The position numbers and the translations under genes are program-made. Shown piece after piece: positions 42,648 through 50,697 of a stretch of DNA of 64,000 nt. Source of the stretch: Lachnospiraceae bacterium (GTDB lineage: Bacteria > Bacillota > Clostridia > Lachnospirales > Lachnospiraceae); contig JAFUPV010000002.1 of the NCBI GenBank assembly GCA_017472605.1, forward strand, positions 186,001 to 250,000, given 5' to 3'. Positions within the stretch are counted from its first letter, which is position 1. Every line of letters starts with the position of its first letter. The notes beneath the pieces are model-generated. The model had not been told where the DNA came from. It saw only the letters and a list, made by a program, of their open reading frames with translations, and made no database searches.

Positions 42648-42792
42648 AAGTTCTTTCCTCATATATGTTTCGTTACACATCTTTTGCACATCCAATCATC
42701 CGAAGCCTGATGAAAGAGACTCACTTTTGCAGCGTTCTCCCCGTTCCAGACCAGAGGAACCCGCTTTTGCGGCCTCTCCCTCATTCGGAATC

Positions 42793-43728
42793 TCAGGAAC
42801 GAAGCTTCGGATCCAACGCGTCACGCAGACCGTCACCGATCAGGTTCAGACACAGCATGGTGATGCTGACGCAGACACACGGGATGATGAACTGATACGG
42901 ATAGTAACGGAACACCTCACCGGCAGACTTGATCAGCTGACCCCAGCTGGGAGACGGAGGAGTAACGCCGAGACCGATGTAACTTAAGAATGCCTCATAG
43001 AAAATAACGCCCGGCATTGACATGGTAATACCTACGACACGGATACCAAGCGTGTTGGGAATCAGTCGCTTTGCAATGATCCAGGCAGGAGACGCCCCCA
43101 GCGTTTCCGATGCCACAACAAACTCGCGTGTCTTTAACTGCAGAACAAGACCTCTTGTGCTTCTTGCCGATCCCATCCAGCCGGTGATGCTGATGGCGAT
43201 TACCAGCGTCATGGCATTTCCCTTTCCGAGAACGATCATCAGAAGAATCATGTAGATCAGGCTTGGAATACCCATCAGAACATCGATGACACGCATGATG
43301 AACATGTCAAGCTTTCCGCCGATGTAGCCGGAGATTCCGCCGATGGTCATGCCGATTGCCTCCGGAATCAGGGTCGCAAAGATTGCGATCAGAAGGGAGA
43401 TTCGTCCGCCCTCCCAGACACGGGTCCAAAGGTCACGGCCCAGGTTGTCGGTACCGAACCAGTGAACCATGTTGGGCGTCTGGTTGGTACAGGAATAGTC
43501 ATTGGAATAGTAGTTGAACTCGTTCATCATCGGTCCAAAGACAACGAAGAAGACCATAAGTCCCATGACCCACAGGCTGATGACAGCCGGTTTGTTTTTC
43601 TTAAAGGTTCTCCAGACATCACCCCAGTAGGAGGTCTTTTTTCTTACAATCTGATCCTGTTCCAGACTTCCCTCCGGCAACGGATCAAACGCATTCGCGT
43701 CAAAAATCATCTTTTCACTTTCATTCAT
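42793..43728 (-). CDS. Oligopeptide/dipeptide ABC importer permease, OppC/DppC type
   Basis: A 311-residue permease with an N-terminal cytoplasmic tail, a helix at ~45-65, the linker FGTDNLGRDLWTRVWEGGR characteristic of DppC/OppC and four to five more helices, including the EAA-like loop (ETLGASPAWIIAKRLIPN). The start ATG at 43728 has GAGG eight bases upstream; a GTG at 43737 is an alternative. It pairs with the DppB-type permease 14 bases upstream. Peptide uptake is the family norm; nickel or other small ligands are less likely beside tldDE. Confidence 0.92.
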   Translation of the reverse strand: MNESEKMIFDANAFDPLPEGSLEQDQIVRKKTSYWGDVWRTFKKNKPAVISLWVMGLMVFFVVFGPMMNEFNYYSNDYSCTNQTPNMVHWFGTDNLGRDLWTRVWEGGRISLLIAIFATLIPEAIGMTIGGISGYIGGKLDMFIMRVIDVLMGIPSLIYMILLMIVLGKGNAMTLVIAISITGWMGSARSTRGLVLQLKTREFVVASETLGASPAWIIAKRLIPNTLGIRVVGITMSMPGVIFYEAFLSYIGLGVTPPSPSWGQLIKSAGEVFRYYPYQFIIPCVCVSITMLCLNLIGDGLRDALDPKLRS

Positions 43729-43742
43729 TGCCGTCACCTCAC

Positions 43743-44657
43743 TTACTTTACTCGGATTCTCGGGTCGATCAGACCGTACAGAACGTCAACCAGAAGATTC
43801 ATGGTAACAAGGAACACGCCATAGAACACGGTCAGTCCCATGATCAGCGGATAGTCCAGGTTGGTAATGGAATCCACAAAATACCGTCCAAGTCCCGGAA
43901 TCAGGAACATGCTCTCTACAACGAAGGAACCCATCATGACGCTGGCAATCTGCACACCAAGGTTTGGAATGATCGGAACCAGCGAATTCTTAAACTGATG
44001 CTTCAGAATTACTTTGATCGGCGGCAGACCCTTTGCCCGTGCGGTCTTGATGTAGTCCTGGGTTGTGATCGCCAGCATGCTGGCACGCATGCTTCTTGTG
44101 TTTCCGGCGATGGTACCAAGGCCAAGTACAATGGCCGGCATGATCATCTGATCCCAGTCTCCCCATCCGGTTACAGGAAGAATCCTCAGCTTTACACCAA
44201 GAATCAGACGAAGGATCGGTCCAAGCACCATGCTCGGGAGAGCAATTCCCAGAACCGCCAGAACCATCAGGAAATAGTCCGGGAATTTGCCGCGGAACTG
44301 GGCGCAGAGAATGCCGAAGGTCAGACCGATCAGTTCTGCAAAAACAAGAGAAGTCAGACCAAGCTTCGCGGAAACCGGGAATGCCTCGGCAATAATGTCA
44401 ACAACAGTACGGCCGGTCTTTTTGATTGAGTAGCCCAGCTCTCCTTTCAGCAGATTTCCCATGTAGGTCAGATACTGCTGCGGAAGTGGTTTGTCCAGAC
44501 CATAGAACGCTCTCTGCTTATCCTGTACCGCCACCGGGATCTTATCGTTCAGGAACGGATCACCCGGAATCAACTTAACCAGGAAAAAGGTCGCTGTAGC
44601 CAGTACGAATACCGTCGCCAGCGCAATCAGCACTTTTTTGGAAATGTATTTCAGCAT
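43743..44657 (-). CDS. Oligopeptide/dipeptide ABC importer permease, OppB/DppB type
   Basis: A 304-residue permease with the typical start MLKYISKKVLIALATVFVLA, a first helix at ~9-30, PGDPF, the outside region YGLDKPLPQQYLTYMGNLLK, GELGYS and the loop YIKTARAKGLPPIKVILKHQ that touches the ATPase. It forms the channel with the OppC-type subunit just downstream. It follows the substrate-binding protein gene after a 281-base gap that holds a stem-loop with a T-run, so expression is probably lower than that of the binding protein. Confidence 0.93.
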   Translation of the reverse strand: MLKYISKKVLIALATVFVLATATFFLVKLIPGDPFLNDKIPVAVQDKQRAFYGLDKPLPQQYLTYMGNLLKGELGYSIKKTGRTVVDIIAEAFPVSAKLGLTSLVFAELIGLTFGILCAQFRGKFPDYFLMVLAVLGIALPSMVLGPILRLILGVKLRILPVTGWGDWDQMIMPAIVLGLGTIAGNTRSMRASMLAITTQDYIKTARAKGLPPIKVILKHQFKNSLVPIIPNLGVQIASVMMGSFVVESMFLIPGLGRYFVDSITNLDYPLIMGLTVFYGVFLVTMNLLVDVLYGLIDPRIRVK

Positions 44658-44772
44658 ATTTTTTTCACGTTTGCCCTAACGGCACTGTCCTTTCTGCTTT
44701 TCTTTTCATTCCGCAGACAGGGAATCCGGCACAGCCGTTTTTTCCTGTGTCAAAAACGCGATTTCGCCCTGC

Positions 44773-44823
44773 GGAAAAATGTGGACGCTGAATGACCGGA
44801 ATATCCGGAACCAGCGCCCACAT
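44773..44823 (-). terminator. Partial terminator/attenuator after the peptide-binding protein gene
   Basis: ATGTGGACGCTG (44779-44790) pairs with CAGCGCCCACAT (44812-44823) with one mismatch, and a small inner CCGG/CCGG pair. On the minus strand TTTTTCC follows. Position inside the operon suggests it lets the binding protein be made in excess over the channel. Confidence 0.65.
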
Positions 44824-44938
44824 CATTTACATCATCATCCAACGCTCCTGCAAAAACACGAGCTTGTCAGATTTCTTTCTCTTTCGGATCCGGATCCTCA
44901 CGGATTCCGGTTCATCCGGTACAACTGCGAGCAGTTGA

Positions 44939-46561
44939 TTATTCTGCAGCGTAATCCAGATAGGTGAAGTCGATGTCTACATCATACCAGTAGCCGCTGT
45001 AACCAGGCTTGTGGTTGTATCCACCCTCAGACCATCCAAGAAGAATGATCAGAACGTTGTCACAGAAGAACTTCTCAACTTCGAAGTAGTTTGCCTTACG
45101 CTCTTCCAGAGTCGGGGAAGCAACTGCTGCGTCGTAAAGTGCATCGTACTCTTCGTTGCTGTAGCCGCGAAGCGCAGTCTGCATAGCGGTGGTGTAGCCG
45201 CTTAAGAATCCGCCCAGAGCATCCGGAACACCCATGGAGTTTCCGCCGTACCACAGGTCATAGTCTCCGCTCATTGCGCTGGAGATCATTACCTGAATGG
45301 TCTGCGGGTTGATCTGAGACTCAATACCAAGGTTTGTCTTTAACATATCCTGGATTGCAGCCAGAGTATCAATTGCACCCTGGGACTCATAGCAGAGCAG
45401 ATCGATTACCGGAATGTCCTCTTTGGTCTTTCCAAGCTCTTCCAGTGCCAGGTTCAGGTATTCCTGTGCCTTCTCCGGATCTGCTTTGGTCGGCCATGCC
45501 TCGTAAGGATACTCGTCGTTGAAGAAACCGTTTACACCAGCCTCAGTCGGAGCAGTCAGACGGTTTGCCGGAGCAACGCTGGTGATAACAGATGCGCTCA
45601 GAGCCTCTCTGTCGATTGCGTAGGTCAGAGCCTTACGGAAGTTTGTATTTCCAAGGAACAGACCGCTCTCTTCTGTCTTACCCTTGTGGTTTAAGTTCAT
45701 GCACTGATAAGAGGTGGTGAAAGTGAAGTTTACACAGCCCTCATCAGCCAGAATCTGGTTCTGTGTGTCGCTGCCGGACGGAACGAAATCAAGCTCGTCT
45801 GCCAGCATCATGTCAAGACCGGTATCGCCGGTAGCGCCGATGATGATGTTAATCTCATCCATCATGATGCTCTCAGCATCCCAGTAATTCTCGTTCTTTA
45901 CAAGCTTAACGCTGGAATCGGAATACCATTCAGCAACGGTGAACGGACCATCCGTCAGGATCTTCTCCGGTGCGGAACCATACTCTGTTCCAAGCGGCTC
46001 AACGAACGCTTCTTCCAGAGCGGAGAACAGCGTTGTGGAGGTGAAATCACTCTCGTAAGCCGGGTTCTTGAAGGTGTACTCGATGGTCAGGTCATCAATT
46101 ACGTTGATGCCAACCTCTTCCCACTCACACTCACCTGCATAGTACTGCTCACCATTTAACAGAGAGTAACCAGCCTCTGCCTGATAGTGACCTGCATTCG
46201 GATCCATCAGACGCTTTGCAGCGTACTCCAGGTCCTCAGCAGTAACAGGAGTCTCGCCGTCGCTGTAGGTCAGGCCTTCCTTCAGCTTGAAGGTCCAGGT
46301 CATACCATCCTCGCTCTTCTCCCAGCTTTCAGCCAGTCCGCCGATGTAAGTGCCCTGCTTGTTACGGATCAGGGTCTCACCAACCATGATATCCATCCAA
46401 GTTGCCGGGTCAGCATTCAGCTCTGCATAGTCCATGGTTACCGGATCGTAAGGAGCGCCGATGCGTACACTCTTAACCTCAGCCTCGTCAGCCATTACAA
46501 CAACCGGAACTGCAGTGATCATTAAAGCAGCAGCCATTGTTAACGCAGTAAATCTTCTCAT
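44939..46561 (-). CDS. Extracellular peptide-binding protein of the Opp/Dpp importer
   Basis: A ~540-residue family 5 solute-binding protein. After the ATG at 46561 (GGAGG eight bases upstream) comes a signal sequence (MRRFTALTMAAALMITAVPV, cut near VMA) and then blocks such as SWEKSEDGMTWTFKLKEGL, YSDGETPVTAEDLEYAAKRL, and FRKALTYAIDREAL. It should capture peptides and hand them to the permeases. No cysteine follows the signal sequence, so it is not a classic lipoprotein, as most Gram-positive binding proteins are. A probable promoter and palindrome lie upstream at 46708-46750. The gene begins the five-gene importer operon. Confidence 0.9.
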   Translation of the reverse strand: MRRFTALTMAAALMITAVPVVVMADEAEVKSVRIGAPYDPVTMDYAELNADPATWMDIMVGETLIRNKQGTYIGGLAESWEKSEDGMTWTFKLKEGLTYSDGETPVTAEDLEYAAKRLMDPNAGHYQAEAGYSLLNGEQYYAGECEWEEVGINVIDDLTIEYTFKNPAYESDFTSTTLFSALEEAFVEPLGTEYGSAPEKILTDGPFTVAEWYSDSSVKLVKNENYWDAESIMMDEINIIIGATGDTGLDMMLADELDFVPSGSDTQNQILADEGCVNFTFTTSYQCMNLNHKGKTEESGLFLGNTNFRKALTYAIDREALSASVITSVAPANRLTAPTEAGVNGFFNDEYPYEAWPTKADPEKAQEYLNLALEELGKTKEDIPVIDLLCYESQGAIDTLAAIQDMLKTNLGIESQINPQTIQVMISSAMSGDYDLWYGGNSMGVPDALGGFLSGYTTAMQTALRGYSNEEYDALYDAAVASPTLEERKANYFEVEKFFCDNVLIILLGWSEGGYNHKPGYSGYWYDVDIDFTYLDYAAE

Positions 46562-46707
46562 TCTTATTACCTCCATCTTCCTTAAACGGATTTCTGTCTC
46601 CGCCACCGCTGTGTCTCTTTCCATCGGTAAAGCGTTTTTGTAAAAAAGAAACAGATTTCCGGGGGATTCTGGCAAAAACCGCCAGAACCAGTTAAAATCT
46701 TGCTCAT

Positions 46708-46750
46708 AGTTTAGCACATTTTGCATAGGGATTCAATGTGCAATTTGCAC
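46708..46750 (-). promoter_or_regulatory. Promoter of the importer operon with a palindromic site
   Basis: On the minus strand TTGAAT (46731-46736) and TAAACT (46708-46713) are 17 bases apart. Directly upstream is the palindrome GTGCAATTTGCAC (46738-46750), a typical place for an activator. Its core TGCAAATTG also occurs at the pucR promoter. Confidence 0.6.
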
Positions 46751-46824
46751 CTAAATGGGCGGTTATTCTGTACACTATGTTCCTGTTGTAAACGAAGAAA
46801 ACAGCGTTGTCTGAGTGTACAGGC

Positions 46825-46869
46825 AAAAGTAAGAGCCATGCACCTTCCGGATACACAGCTCTTGCTTTT
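46825..46869. terminator. Hairpin terminator after yoeB
   Basis: AAAAGTAAGAGC (46825-46836) pairs with GCTCTTGCTTTT (46858-46869) with one mismatch. The minus side ends ACTTTTGCC. It closes the yefM-yoeB unit. The 404-base gap 46562-46965 holds this and the importer promoter, and I see no further gene. Confidence 0.7.
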
Positions 46870-46965
46870 CTCTTATAAATTGTCTTATCCGATTTACAGG
46901 CTTCTATCCTGCTGCTATTCAAAACAGCACGGATTGCCTGCATTTTTATGTCTTAACATATTATC

Positions 46966-47229
46966 CTATTCTTCGTAATGTCCACGGCATTTGTTTACAA
47001 TAATATGTTCTGTTGTCACTTCATAGACAAGCCTGTTTGCATCATCAATCCGTCGGCTGTAAAGCCCCTGCTTACTATACCTCAGCACTTCCGGCTTTCC
47101 AATTCCCCGCATCGCCCCATCTCTGATAATGCTTTGCAACAGCTGATTAATCCGCTTGATTGTCTTTTTATCCTGCGTCTGCCAATAAAGGTATTCTTCC
47201 CAACCTTCTTCTGAAAATGTGATTTTCAT
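46966..47229 (-). CDS. yoeB: YoeB-family ribosome-dependent mRNA interferase toxin
   Basis: An 87-residue RelE/YoeB-fold protein. YSRRIDDANRLVYEV is the family block containing catalytic Arg and Glu-region residues, and the C-terminal KCRGHYEE matches the YoeB His-Tyr end. YoeB cleaves mRNA in the ribosomal A site and is neutralised by YefM. The antitoxin gene lies six bases upstream on the same strand, the normal order. The ATG at 47229 gives MKITFSEEGWEEYLYWQTQD, typical of the family. No mutation of the key residues is evident, so the toxin is probably active when released. Confidence 0.93.
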   Translation of the reverse strand: MKITFSEEGWEEYLYWQTQDKKTIKRINQLLQSIIRDGAMRGIGKPEVLRYSKQGLYSRRIDDANRLVYEVTTEHIIVNKCRGHYEE

Positions 47230-47235
47230 GGCATA

Positions 47236-47493
47236 CTAATCCTCCATCGCAATAAGCTCCTCCATTGTTTTTGTAATCGTTTTTCCTTCTTCAACCTGAC
47301 GAATCGATCGTTCCAGACTTTCTTTGTATTCTTCTTTACGTTTTGCTTTTGCCAGTTCGTTATATTCCGCCTCACTTACTATGACTACATTCCTGTTTCC
47401 CTTGCGCGAAACAACTACTGGTTCACCATTAAAGGCAATATCCAGATACGATTTTAATTTCGTTCTGATGTCAATTGGTTTTGCGGCAATCAC
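47236..47493 (-). CDS. yefM: YefM/Phd-family antitoxin
   Basis: An 85-residue antitoxin with the Phd/YefM fold at its N-terminus (AAKPIDIRTKLKSYLDIAF, NGEPVVVSRKGNRNVVIVSE) and a flexible acidic C-terminus that binds the toxin. The start chosen is the GTG at 47493, eight bases after GGGAGG; an earlier GTG at 47502 is too close to that site. YefM usually represses its own promoter, which is visible at 47519-47547. The gene lies between the peptide-importer and acetyltransferase loci and is a small independent unit. Confidence 0.92.
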   Translation of the reverse strand: MIAAKPIDIRTKLKSYLDIAFNGEPVVVSRKGNRNVVIVSEAEYNELAKAKRKEEYKESLERSIRQVEEGKTITKTMEELIAMED

Positions 47494-47518
47494 CTGACAC
47501 ACCTCCCTTCATATATTC

Positions 47519-47547
47519 ATTGTACATTATTATTATAAACGGGTCAA
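47519..47547 (-). promoter_or_regulatory. Promoter of the yefM-yoeB pair
   Basis: On the minus strand TTGACC (47542-47547) and TACAAT (47519-47524) are 17 bases apart, about 26 bases before the GTG. An imperfect AT-rich dyad (GATATTTTAAATATC) lies just upstream and could be a YefM site. Confidence 0.65.
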
Positions 47548-47612
47548 GATATTTTAAATATCGTAAAAAAGATCCAATTCCTTTCAATCACATGCCTTAG
47601 AGAAGTCAATCG

Positions 47613-48422
47613 TTAGTCACCGTCATTTCCTCCCCATCCCATCTCAACCACATGCCTCCAGGCTTCCTCATCAAATTCCCGGTCCTTATAATACTTTTTC
47701 CGGTCCGCTTCCGTAATCTTCCGGATCACCCGGCAGGGATTTCCCGCTGCAATGGACCAGTCCGGAATGTCCTTCGTCACCACGCTTCCCGCGCCAATAA
47801 CTACATTATTTCCGATGGTTACGCCGGGACAGATCACCGAATTTCCGCCGATCCAGCAGTTATCTCCGATGGTCACGCGGATTCCATACTCGTAGGCGCT
47901 GTTTCTGGTGTCCGGATGAACCGGATGTCCTGCCGTATAAATGGCAACATTGGGAGCCAGCTGGCAGTTATCACCGATGACAACCTTCGCCACATCAAGG
48001 ATGGTGCAGTTATAGTTTGCAAAAAAATTCTTTCCCACTTCGATGTTGAATCCATAGTCACAGTAAAACGGCGGATTGACGAACGCTCCCTCCGACTTGC
48101 CGAACAGCTCCCTCACAAGCGCGCTGATGGCGCCAAAATCAGAGCGGTCAACCGTATTCAGCTTCTGTGTCAGCATCCTTGCCGGTTTCTGCTGTTCAAA
48201 AATGCTCTGGTCGGAAATGTAGGGCAGCTCCCGGTCTCTTCTCTCAATCTGACTCATTGGTTTCCAGTTCTCCTGCTCCTTATTCACCTGTTCCTGACCT
48301 GCTTTCTCCTGTTCCGCATACTCCTGGTTCACGTTCTCCTGTTCCGTATACTCCCGGCTCATTTTCTCCCGATCCGTATACTCCTGACTCATATTCTCCT
48401 GATTCATCTGCTCCTGGCTCAT
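47613..48422 (-). CDS. Hexapeptide-repeat O-acetyltransferase with repeat-built N-terminus
   Basis: Residues ~56-269 are a maltose/galactoside O-acetyltransferase (LbH): PPFYCDYGFNIEVGKNFFAN, TAGHPVHPDTRN (catalytic His), NCWIGGNSVICPGVTIGNN and VVIGAGSVVTKDIPD. It transfers acetyl from acetyl-CoA to a sugar hydroxyl. The first ~52 residues are a charged 10-residue repeat (SQEYTDREKM, SREYTEQENV, NQEYAEQEKA) coded by 30-bp units. The usual family start would be the Met at ~56 (MSQIERRDRELPY), so the extension is an added repeat. Start 48422 is supported by GGAGGAG upstream. It follows a related acetyltransferase gene on the same strand. Confidence 0.85.
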   Translation of the reverse strand: MSQEQMNQENMSQEYTDREKMSREYTEQENVNQEYAEQEKAGQEQVNKEQENWKPMSQIERRDRELPYISDQSIFEQQKPARMLTQKLNTVDRSDFGAISALVRELFGKSEGAFVNPPFYCDYGFNIEVGKNFFANYNCTILDVAKVVIGDNCQLAPNVAIYTAGHPVHPDTRNSAYEYGIRVTIGDNCWIGGNSVICPGVTIGNNVVIGAGSVVTKDIPDWSIAAGNPCRVIRKITEADRKKYYKDREFDEEAWRHVVEMGWGGNDGD

Positions 48423-48430
48423 TCCTGTCT
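48281..48430. repeat. 30-bp tandem repeat over the start of the acetyltransferase gene
   Basis: Exact-period units at 48311-48340, 48341-48370, 48371-48400 and 48401-48430, with a degenerate unit before. Each unit, read on the minus strand, carries an AGGAGA- or GGGAGA-like stretch followed by an in-frame ATG or GTG, so each copy adds a possible translation start. Confidence 0.85.
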
Positions 48431-48435
48431 CCTCC

Positions 48436-48521
48436 TCAATTCTGTCTCAGCTGTGCCGCTTCTTCCGGATCTTGCTTCTCAATTCTGCCTCAGCCGTGCT
48501 TCTTCTTCCAGATCTTCCTTC
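48436..48521. repeat. 43-bp tandem duplication of an acetyltransferase gene end
   Basis: Copies 48436-48478 and 48479-48521 match at about 36 of 43 positions. The second copy codes the last residues (EEEARLRQN and stop) of the upstream gene; the first lies past the stop. 43 is not a multiple of three. Confidence 0.75.
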
Positions 48522-49105
48522 TCAATCCTGCGGTCTTTATAGTAATACTCCAGATCATGATCGCTGATCTCCCGGACAACCCGGCACGGATTTCCCACCG
48601 CAATCACATTGGCGGGAATGTCCTGCGTTACCACGGAGCCGGCTCCGATTACCGTGTTATCGCCGATGGTGACTCCCGGACAAATGGTCGCTCCGGCGCC
48701 GATCCAGCAGTGATCCCCGATGGTAACCGGGTCTGTATACATGTATTCTCTCATGTCAGGGCGAGTGGGATGGCCAACGGTGGCAATGGTTACTACCGGT
48801 CCAAACAGCACATTCTTTCCAATATAGATCATTCCGTCATCAATAAAATTGCAGTTAACATTCAGATAACTGTTCTCGCCAATATGAATGTGGGTTCCGT
48901 AGCAGAAGTAGAAGGGCGGCTCGATCCAGCAGCCCTTACCGCTGCCAAGCATCTCCTCAATCATCTTCGCCCGCTGTGCAAACGCGCCCGGGTCGGAATC
49001 ATTAAACGCTTTCATCCGCCGTTTTGCTTCCAGACGTTCCTGCGGCATTCCCTCACACATATCCGTAAACAGTTTTCCGGACATAATTCTTTCGTGCATT
49101 GTCAT
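48479..49105 (-). CDS. Maltose/galactoside O-acetyltransferase family protein
   Basis: A ~208-residue left-handed beta-helix acetyltransferase. The N-terminal Mac domain (MTMHERIMSGKLFTDMCEGM, RLEAKRRMKAFN) leads to PPFYFCYGTHIHIGENSYLN, ATVGHPTRPDMRE with the catalytic His, and HCWIGAGATICPGVTIGDN. It acetylates a sugar or thiogalactoside-like acceptor with acetyl-CoA in the cytoplasm. The ATG at 49105 follows GGAGG by eight bases; an upstream frame to 49171 is unlikely. It lies beyond the GH28 gene that ends the glycan operon, so it may handle sugars from it. The relative at 47613-48422 is next. Confidence 0.9.
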   Translation of the reverse strand: MTMHERIMSGKLFTDMCEGMPQERLEAKRRMKAFNDSDPGAFAQRAKMIEEMLGSGKGCWIEPPFYFCYGTHIHIGENSYLNVNCNFIDDGMIYIGKNVLFGPVVTIATVGHPTRPDMREYMYTDPVTIGDHCWIGAGATICPGVTIGDNTVIGAGSVVTQDIPANVIAVGNPCRVVREISDHDLEYYYKDRRIEKEDLEEEARLRQN

Positions 49106-49232
49106 AATCGCAGCCTCCTTTTTTCCCCAGTATAAGCAATCCGCAAATGGATATCTACCAGAATCCTGCAAACAATTATAACAATAAAGAAAATTTCCTT
49201 CTTTATCTTTAGCTGATTCTGTGCCGCCCCCT

Positions 49233-50492
49233 CTACTCCCCTGTCACATTATGTTGTTTCACCATCGGTCTGACATCTTCCCCTCTCTTCGTCATAACCA
49301 TATTCTCGCACTGCATCCCCTTTACATCTCGCAGGTACATCCCCCAGCTTGGCAGGATATCAAATAAATGAAATTCCGGATACTGGGTACCCATTTCCGG
49401 CACTTCATCTTTCGGAAGTTCCATGATTCCCCCAGGCATATCAAAGGTACAGTCTCGAATCATCACATCCTCAATCGGAAGCTCAGGTAAGCCGGAAAAT
49501 ACTACGCACCCCTTGCCGTTTCCCCAGGGTTTCCCATCCAGAATACGTCCCTCCGTGCTGACTGTATGAGCATAGATTCTTTCTAATACTACATGTCGAA
49601 TCTGCCCCGGTATCTGTCGATGTCCCGTAAAATACTTCCGAAGTCTTCTTCCTGTACTAAAGAAAACCGGACCGGTACAGTTTTTCATTTCAATATCATG
49701 AATGTATAAGTTGTCCACATTCCCGCCATCAACCGGCACCACCTTGACAGCACAGCAATTTACATCATAAAACATACAATCAGACACTTCAATGTCTTTG
49801 TAATCTCCTACACTTTCTGTACCAATCTTAAAAGCAGAACAGTTGCTGGTAACACGGCAATTTCTGATTCGAATATACTGACAAGGCTGATTGGAAGTAG
49901 ATTTCATACAAAGTGCGTCATCCCCACTATCAATCATACAGCCATGAATATCTACATCACTACAACCATCAATATCAATTCCGTCATTATTTTCATTGCA
50001 GCGGTTGGTAATTGTTATATTCTCTACTTCCACATGACGGCTGTCCTGAATGTGAAGGCACCATGCTGCGGACATACGAAGGCAAACATCTTTTACTGCA
50101 ACTTTTTCACAATTCACGAAGCGTACCAGGAACGGACGGATGTTATAGGCCTCATGTTTTTGACTAAAGTTTCTTCCCCTGCCATCAATCACGCCCTCAC
50201 CACTGATACCTATATCAACAGCATTATACGCAATCACAAGCGCCCTTCCTCGCTTCTCACCAATTCCATCAATGAAACAGCTGTCATTTTCCGGATAGTC
50301 CGTTATATCATTACTGCCAAGCAGTAACGTGCCTTTTTCCAGATGTATCGTTACATGATCCTTTAATTGCAGAGTCCCACTAACATAAACTCCCGGTGTC
50401 AGCACTACCTTGCCTCCGCCCCGGTTATAACAAGTGTCTATTGCCTGCTGAATATTTTCGGTTTCATCCGGTGTAATCGTTATTGTTATCAT
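49233..50492 (-). CDS. Glycoside hydrolase family 28 enzyme
   Basis: A ~419-residue parallel beta-helix GH28 enzyme: NIQQAIDTCYNRGGGKVVL at the start, then NNDGIDIDGCSD and SGDDALCMKSTS (catalytic Asp residues), NCSAFKIGTESVGD and a late VVPVDGG. No signal peptide, so it likely acts on imported oligosaccharides, cleaving galacturonosyl, rhamnosyl or similar bonds. The start is taken as the ATG at 50492, six bases after GGGG; the open frame reaches 50519 with no good site. It is the last gene of the ten-gene glycan operon, after the beta-glucuronidase and a short spacer. Confidence 0.85.
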   Translation of the reverse strand: MITITITPDETENIQQAIDTCYNRGGGKVVLTPGVYVSGTLQLKDHVTIHLEKGTLLLGSNDITDYPENDSCFIDGIGEKRGRALVIAYNAVDIGISGEGVIDGRGRNFSQKHEAYNIRPFLVRFVNCEKVAVKDVCLRMSAAWCLHIQDSRHVEVENITITNRCNENNDGIDIDGCSDVDIHGCMIDSGDDALCMKSTSNQPCQYIRIRNCRVTSNCSAFKIGTESVGDYKDIEVSDCMFYDVNCCAVKVVPVDGGNVDNLYIHDIEMKNCTGPVFFSTGRRLRKYFTGHRQIPGQIRHVVLERIYAHTVSTEGRILDGKPWGNGKGCVVFSGLPELPIEDVMIRDCTFDMPGGIMELPKDEVPEMGTQYPEFHLFDILPSWGMYLRDVKGMQCENMVMTKRGEDVRPMVKQHNVTGE

Positions 50493-50519
50493 AGTCATCC
50501 CCTTTGATATCTCTTTCAC

Positions 50520-50697
50520 TGTTGTTTCTCTGCTTCCATGCTGCTCTTGTCATTGTCGTCGTCAGTGTCGTTGTCACTACCATTGCCATTACCATCTTCG
50601 CCGGTGTTGCTAATTTCTGCCTTTACTCCGGATGCTGACAACGTGTAATCGCGAAGTCTTCCGCCGCGCAGACAAAATTCGCAGCCTGCCAGAAATA
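50520..50697 (-). other. Spacer with GAC/GAT-type microsatellite and a doubtful small ORF
   Basis: An open frame of 61 codons begins at a TTG overlapping the GH2 stop and codes an Asn/Asp/Gly-rich tail (GEDGNGNGSDNDTDDDNDK) from a trinucleotide-like repeat at about 50540-50605. There is no independent ribosome site and no recognisable domain, so I treat it as spacer that may be translated by coupling. Confidence 0.4.
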
